Source: Sulfuricurvum sp. (GTDB taxonomy: Bacteria; Campylobacterota; Campylobacteria; Campylobacterales; Sulfurimonadaceae). Taken from it: a DNA stretch of 38,115 nt. Location: the NCBI GenBank assembly GCA_028714915.1, contig JAQTLL010000008.1, positions 1 to 38,115 of the forward strand, in the 5' to 3' direction. The notes below the pieces were generated by a model. It saw only the letters and a program-made list of their open reading frames with translations. It did not search any database and was not told the origin of the DNA. Of this stretch, positions 34,701 through 38,115 are shown in pieces. Made by a program: the position numbers and the translations under genes. How positions within the stretch are numbered: the stretch's first letter is position 1; the number at the start of each line of letters is the position of its first letter.

Positions 34701-37700
34701 AGTGATGTCGTGACCCTCAAAAACTGGTTTGATGCCAACAAACGGATCGAAAACATTACCCTCTTTGACGGTACGGTTGTAACTCTAAGCGATATGCAAG
34801 GGGGAACCGACGGGGATGATTATCTCGTCTTCGGTGACAGTGATACCGTGATCGATGCGATGGGCGGTAACGATACCGTGATCAGTGCCAACGGCAATGA
34901 CACTCTCCGTGGCGGAGCAGGAAACGATATCCTCATCTCCAATAATGGTAATGACACATTATACGGCGGTGAGGGGAACGATATCCTCAAAGCAGGAGCA
35001 GGAGATGATACACTTAGCGGTGGCTCAGGAACCGATACACTAGAGGGTGGATCAGGCAATGACACCTATATCTTCGGTCGCGGTGATGGCAAAGATCGAA
35101 TTATCGATTCTGCCGGAAACGATATGATCAAATTTGCAGAGGGAATCACGAAGGACGATCTCGTCGCTCGTTTCGTGAATGGAAGTGATGATCTACAAAT
35201 CGGTATCTATGAAGCGAGTAAAACATTCGATCAGCTCAGCGATGTTATTACAATCACCGGATGGCGTAATAGTGGACAGCGTGTTGAAAACTTTTTACTC
35301 AATGACGGAATAATGATCACTCTTAGTGATATCGAACGCTCTACTGCTGGGGATGACTATCTGGTATTTGGGGATGAAGGGGTAAGCGTTGATGCACTCG
35401 CAGGAAATGACACTCTTATCACAGGCGATGGAGCTGACACTGTAAGCGGCGGAGATGGCAACGACACCATCCTAGGCAACAAAGGAAATGATACTCTTAG
35501 CGGCGGTAAAGGAGCTGATACCCTCAAAGGGGGAACGGGGAATGATACTTATATCTTCAATCGCGGTGACGGATCCGACAATGTATTTGATGATCTTGGA
35601 ACCGATACCCTCAAGTTTGGGGATGGGATTACGAAAGACGATCTGATCTTTAAACAACAGGGTAATAATCTGATCATAGGCTTAGCCGAAGTCAATAAAA
35701 CGATTGATCAATTGAGTGATGCTATAACGATTACAGATTGGTTTAAAAGCAATACAAATATCGAGTTGCTGAAGTTTGCAGACGGCTCATCCATGAGTCA
35801 ATCCGATATCGCGGGATTGTTTGTCGCAAATGATATTCAAGGAGCACTGTATAGCAAACAGGGTGCACAGATGTTTGGCGGAAGCGGAGACAATACTTAC
35901 GTCTATAACCGAGGTGATTTTACCGTCGTGATCGACGATCAGTATCAGCAAGGGCAGATCGATGTGAATGCAGGAAATGACACCCTCTATCTTAGCGGCG
36001 GTATCAATAAAAGCGATGTCACCATCGGAACAGTCGGAAATGATTTGATCATCAAGATCGCCTCTAAAGTTGAAACCTATGAACAACTGCGTGATTATGT
36101 AGTTATCAAAGATTGGGCAAATAGTAATCGGGGAATCGAGCACATCATTTTTAGCAATGGCGAAATGATGAATATCGATAAAAATGGAACTTTCCCAGCC
36201 ACTACGTTTAACTATGGTTGGGTATCGAGTCAATACCAAATATACGGAGCTGATACGAATAGTATCTCAGGAACGAATACGGATGAGACGTTCGAAACCA
36301 ATGGCGGAAATGATACTATCAACGCCGGAGGGGGAAATGATCGTATCTATGCGGGTACAGGAAATGACACGATTGAGGGAGGCTCAGGAAATGATGTCAT
36401 TACCATGGGTACAGGCGATGACTCGATAACCGATAGTGCAGGCGATGATGTCTATCTTTACAATCGCGGTGATGGGAAAGACACTATTTATGATCTCAGC
36501 GGAAATGACACTTTAGTTTTTGGTGAAGGAATTAGCAGAAAGGATTTGATTGTAAAAAAAAGCGGTAGTAATCTTGTAATTGGAATTGTGGATGGAGAAA
36601 AATCGTTTGAGGAATTGGGTGACAAGATTACAATTAAGAATTGGTTTTATATCAACAATAAAGTTGAAAATTTTCAACTTTTTGATAGCGAGATGTTGAT
36701 ACCAAATGAATTAATTAGTGTCACACCTATCGATAACTTAAACCTCCAGTCAATGAAATTTGATGGAAATGACACTGTTACATTGCTGAGCCGCGAAGAA
36801 GCGATGCAAATTACCAATTCGTTTTCATTCGGAGCATGGATAAAAGTTTCTGCCACACATCAAATTGACCCTGAAAGTAGCTCTGGAGTAGAAGGCATAT
36901 GGAACCAGCATTATGCATTTGAACCTTCATATGGAGGCGATTCAACTGCTAATGGTTATCTTGGGGCTGGATTATCTGTAGGCACTAATGGTATAAGCGT
37001 ATATGAACATTGTGGATGGTATTTACCTGCTACAGCCGTTTATTCAGGAAATATTGGAACTGAATTTAACCATATCATGGTTGTTTATGAAAATAAAATA
37101 CCGCATATTTATTTAAATGGTAACTTAGTGTATACGGGTAGAGAATCTATTTTAAGTAATGTATTTTCGCCATATATTGCAGGTGGAATGAATCCATATG
37201 GATATATAAATGGTTTGATGGATGATATTCAGATATACGATAGAGCTTTAAGTGCTGAAGAAGTCATGAATATTAAAAATGGGAATGTATTAACAGATGG
37301 CTTAGTCGTTAAATATGATTTTGAAGGGACTGATCCTTTAATTGATAAATCAGAGTATGGACATACGGCAATTATTAATGGGAATCCTACAATTATTGAT
37401 TCTATCCATCCAATTCACACAGAAACTTTTGAAAACGGAGCTACTGGATGGAGTAATAATACGACGGAATCTGCATCAGAACTCAGCCGATTTTTAGGAC
37501 GCTTCGGCGGAACAGGGGGCAATGAAGGAGTTTCAAAAGCATATGATTTCGGAGTTATTAATGCTGGAAAACAAATAACTATCGAGTTTGATATGTATGA
37601 GATTGACAGTTGGGATGGAAATAACTCTTATAATCAGTCCAGTGAAGGCAACCAGGCAGAAGCTTTTCAAGTGTTTGTTAATAGAATAAAAGTTCGAAAT

Positions 37701-38115
37701 GATATTATGCAAGCATATAGTGGTGATGAAGATAATAGTGGAAAATATACATCAACAAATCAATTTAATGGTTGGGGGGCTGAAGAAATTCATCATTACT
37801 CAATAACAGTACAATTAGATTCGAATGGTAAAGTGCAATTAGGCTTTGGCAGTACATTACAACAACCTATTAATGATGAATCCTGGGGAATCGATAACAT
37901 CACAATTTATATGGATTCTTCGACCTATTCTCCACCACTTATTCTCGATCTCAATGCTAACGGCACGACATCCGTACCCCTCACCGATTCTCATACCTAT
38001 TTCGATTATGCTGCTGACGGTCTCAAAGAGCATACGGCATGGATCGAAAAAGGGGATGCACTTTTAGTCAGTGATCTCAATAATGACGGTATCATCAATA
38101 ACGGAAGTGAACTTT
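28752..38115 (+). CDS. Giant lipase-RTX-Calx-beta-LamG protein, partial at 3' end
   Basis: At least 3,121 codons, open to the right edge with no stop. The lipase-like domain has VIAFRGTEG and GHSLGG with Ser126, closely similar to the protein at 12571. Then nonapeptides about 424-480, three Calx-beta (about 560-900), EF-hand-like loops (about 923-1075), and a mostly helical domain about 1078-1370 starting after LPQLRGYGYIDNS. A long array of RTX nonapeptides follows, punctuated by eight copies of an RTX-associated unit (GNDTYxFxRGDGKDxIxD...DxLxxxxWxxxxRIEN) between about 1380 and 2650. Next come a LamG/concanavalin-like domain about 2657-2850 (FSFGAWIKVS ... MDDIQIYDRALSAEEV), a second beta-sandwich domain about 2890-3050 (ETFENGATGWSNN ... 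FLGRFGG ... DSWDGNN), and a new set of EF-hand-like loops at the edge. No signal peptide; T1SS export expected. Possibly surface-retained and adhesive as well as lipolytic. Confidence 0.92.
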   Translation, partial: MTQAQLTTTQMGILSEEAYNDAYFLDANGKRKEPAIVTAYGTYTIIESQSTLNGMQALLLKAPDGNFVIAFRGTEGKPNDILSDLLNGFVNYNPQIADARDFVNEMLINHANIGLTSSNLTLTGHSLGGMLTQAIGSEMRIPGYAFNPYGMERLESMPGILSALTLLGPVGVLAQVLSYDVLIKLGVSAPNAQWAKDNIVNVSYTDSGALNGDILSNLTTNLTSGHIGAFVPLIGEDTGLLGGHSIFQMNYAVAIYNEILSHFIAGTTYETLTDAYLVNQSMGYFFSNSAFYPKDMYDTTNQYLFADANIYNNNGSALSFNLFNDLTNIQIASQAKSDNAVLYALIRLNGFAVEGTLGNYSSLNRDNYSSMYIEDRSLLLYKMLDSKTHNIGDWFIRDQTYGITANDDGWRYDNNQIIFGSYGDNVLEGNDKADKTDHLFGMEGDDILNGYDGSDYLEGGEGNDILFGGKGYDIYASGDGDTIMDEDGKGEVDFEGMLLTGGTLSETHELYDQYDGDGGTYYLLKTNNTLIYQNGEQFLTIENYHKESNSLGIQLTGDNLELSIFAPVVNEADGTATGAITLSHAYGEDVIVTLYTQDDTATAGEDYTARPTFDVRIAAGETYATFDINILNDTKKESTETFYTLVDTVRTTHGAHVDFTLTDVQPFTIEDDDTDNGGGGNPNNPTPDPKYVTISVSNAQAVESAGTISFVVSLSDVLSKDVTIDFITQDGSAHTGDDYVQYGRYGVTIPAGQRSAVYQVVLLNDEVPEDTENFSLTPYSLSYTGAENVLLSNSATGTIYDDDDPQYVSVHISDASAKERAEHMTFTVSLSKELERDITISTSLGDVTIAAGERSGNVYRTWSDDTLVEPDESFMVALTGRSYSGSEQILLLNTAIGTIIDDDPEPQPHPFPYNPATPQPHDPLVLDMNQDGEISTIALADSQVFFDITGDGVKERVGWVAPQDGLLVYDKNRNGTIDGISEVFGKDGISGFAELRAVADTNHDNIIDRRDELYSQLKVWQDTNGDGISQANELKTLSQAGVKNIELNVIGTNINLGGNILSEAGRYGDNTGDRQLAADIQLLALEKVTSNPNSTKTYTIDPITETLPQLRGYGYIDNSFKVYNLDPKLKELALSFMNDKEYASANFGEFILRWSGFYDMTKSKGISESSLSPYLSDHSPIKLWMLERFSGVKVDGWRTEAHIHENTNGGYHNQSFGNEAYLIDNYNILIERYEAMFALQAYYKDTFSDTHYDISIDEFVIDDTLALTTKLTAYLNNATVSQTDKLYLASMMNNLEGTFLHFDAASMIDSITDTTLKSTITDIMNEKVHFQFAKDSGLYSYDNTLVYGKESDESLVINSAQAVTILAQGGDDLIRDNAGGNTTYIFRKGDGSDTIYDAGGMDTLKLDNITLDEVEVVINNTDLLITLKSDPTDQIRIIDWKKVSNRVENILFAGDSQVDLNELLFPKTEGDDYIELSNANDTINTLGGNDTVYAYGGNDTIIAGEGNDVVYAGDGDDTLEGGVGNDILDGGAGNDTYLYAIGDGKDIITDVSGVDTIHFAEGITADMLTAQYLTNGDMVIALKEEGKALTELSDTITIHGWNNPSNRLENIFLSDGTAINLNALQIVTEGDDILMFGDSGVSVDLLGGNDTVISGSGNDLINGGEGDDTLTTGSGNDTLSGGEGDDILSGGEGNDTLSGGTGIDTVQGGMGDDLYLYNRGDGKDTIIDEYRYGYNSSSQSNAGNDTLMFGENITIEDLIARVVGDDLIIGIKEGTKSFDELSDVLTIKNWVNTNNRIETITLNDKSIVDLAAIQFATEGSDNLIYGDSVTTLDALGSDDTVVTGSAADTLHAGEGNDTLRSGGGDDTLYGDGGNDVLYAGIGNDTLSGGDGADTLYGENGNDTLSGNTGEDTLQGGLGDDLYLFNLGDGHDTIIDEYSYGSGGNDTLRFGEGITKANLIARSLPGSNDLQIGIQESGKGFDALSDVVTLKNWFDANKRIENITLFDGTVVTLSDMQGGTDGDDYLVFGDSDTVIDAMGGNDTVISANGNDTLRGGAGNDILISNNGNDTLYGGEGNDILKAGAGDDTLSGGSGTDTLEGGSGNDTYIFGRGDGKDRIIDSAGNDMIKFAEGITKDDLVARFVNGSDDLQIGIYEASKTFDQLSDVITITGWRNSGQRVENFLLNDGIMITLSDIERSTAGDDYLVFGDEGVSVDALAGNDTLITGDGADTVSGGDGNDTILGNKGNDTLSGGKGADTLKGGTGNDTYIFNRGDGSDNVFDDLGTDTLKFGDGITKDDLIFKQQGNNLIIGLAEVNKTIDQLSDAITITDWFKSNTNIELLKFADGSSMSQSDIAGLFVANDIQGALYSKQGAQMFGGSGDNTYVYNRGDFTVVIDDQYQQGQIDVNAGNDTLYLSGGINKSDVTIGTVGNDLIIKIASKVETYEQLRDYVVIKDWANSNRGIEHIIFSNGEMMNIDKNGTFPATTFNYGWVSSQYQIYGADTNSISGTNTDETFETNGGNDTINAGGGNDRIYAGTGNDTIEGGSGNDVITMGTGDDSITDSAGDDVYLYNRGDGKDTIYDLSGNDTLVFGEGISRKDLIVKKSGSNLVIGIVDGEKSFEELGDKITIKNWFYINNKVENFQLFDSEMLIPNELISVTPIDNLNLQSMKFDGNDTVTLLSREEAMQITNSFSFGAWIKVSATHQIDPESSSGVEGIWNQHYAFEPSYGGDSTANGYLGAGLSVGTNGISVYEHCGWYLPATAVYSGNIGTEFNHIMVVYENKIPHIYLNGNLVYTGRESILSNVFSPYIAGGMNPYGYINGLMDDIQIYDRALSAEEVMNIKNGNVLTDGLVVKYDFEGTDPLIDKSEYGHTAIINGNPTIIDSIHPIHTETFENGATGWSNNTTESASELSRFLGRFGGTGGNEGVSKAYDFGVINAGKQITIEFDMYEIDSWDGNNSYNQSSEGNQAEAFQVFVNRIKVRNDIMQAYSGDEDNSGKYTSTNQFNGWGAEEIHHYSITVQLDSNGKVQLGFGSTLQQPINDESWGIDNITIYMDSSTYSPPLILDLNANGTTSVPLTDSHTYFDYAADGLKEHTAWIEKGDALLVSDLNNDGIINNGSEL
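30518..31300 (+). repeat. Calx-beta module, copy 4 of 4
   Basis: Inside the giant gene. 30601-31300 is almost identical to 27112-27800. From about 31297 it continues into the third Calx-beta with DNA essentially identical to 15118-15495. Confidence 0.85.
31465..31985 (+). repeat. Pro/His linker + EF-hand-like module, copy 3 of 3
   Basis: A patchwork: up to about 31674 it matches 15286-15495; from there to 31985 it matches 26798-27114. The switch falls within the codons for KNRNGTIDG. Confidence 0.85.
32880..36690 (+). repeat. Tandem RTX nonapeptide array with eight associated units
   Basis: Runs of GGxGNDxLxG nonapeptides alternate with an RTX-associated domain whose signature GNDTY(I/L)(F/Y)xRGDG occurs near 32890, 33346, 33881, 34506, 35056, 35540, 35887 and 36436. 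Units are spaced about 350-625 bases and are diverged, so this is old expansion rather than recent duplication. Each block binds Ca2+ as a parallel beta-roll outside the cell. Confidence 0.85.

Noticed and set aside
1..38115. Rhs, CDI or type VI effector locus
   Set aside because: There are no YD repeats, two-partner haemagglutinin repeats, PAAR or VgrG domains; the delivery parts are RTX/T1SS.

Overview
The window most likely comes from a free-living Gram-negative bacterium, probably a Campylobacterota (Sulfuricurvum/Sulfurimonas-like) genome. That assignment is an inference from the style of the proteins and the low-to-moderate GC; there is no rRNA or marker gene to confirm it. The window is dominated by type I secretion (T1SS) substrates of the RTX class. 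It opens with the 3' end of an HlyD-type membrane fusion protein gene and closes inside a giant RTX gene of more than 3,100 codons.

Layout. 1-698: HlyD end. 785-1881: a secreted-type small protein (family 'A', three copies in the window) plus a 68-codon remnant of an RTX gene. 1882-4508: membrane protein plus RTX protein with an unknown N-terminal domain. 4509-6613: two small genes plus an RTX protein with a permuted papain/NlpC-like N-terminal domain and a truncated C-terminus. 6610-11666: two paralogous membrane-anchored proteins plus a class-3-lipase RTX protein. 11667-15810: family A protein plus a second lipase RTX protein. 15807-16975: a degenerate zincin-like exported protein and a small membrane protein, then a terminator. 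17028-25904: an AT-rich island with a BcgI-like type IIB restriction-modification pair, a single-chain restriction-modification enzyme with a DUF6471-type partner, an IS1595-type transposase and a small convergent gene. 26102-27865: an RTX-type protein with a Gly/Pro/Thr linker. 27866-28741: third family A gene. 28752 to the right edge: giant lipase-RTX-Calx-beta-LamG protein.

How it works together. All RTX genes lie on the + strand and share nearly identical DNA for their C-terminal modules (Ca-binding nonapeptides, Calx-beta, EF-hand-like). Their N-terminal domains and the one or two small genes between them differ and are more AT-rich. Each complete RTX gene ends in a short conserved tail (Lys-Ala-Ala, Lys-Val-Ala or Lys-Ala-Val), and the next gene starts immediately after it. 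The exception is the amidase-like RTX gene, which has lost that tail. This is what an array of exchangeable 'accessory gene + effector domain' cassettes threaded between repeated RTX cores would look like. I interpret it as a candidate T1SS-secreted polymorphic effector/immunity array feeding the adjacent HlyD-type exporter. The immunity role of the small genes is inference; the modularity, the shared tails and the mosaic junctions are visible in the sequence.
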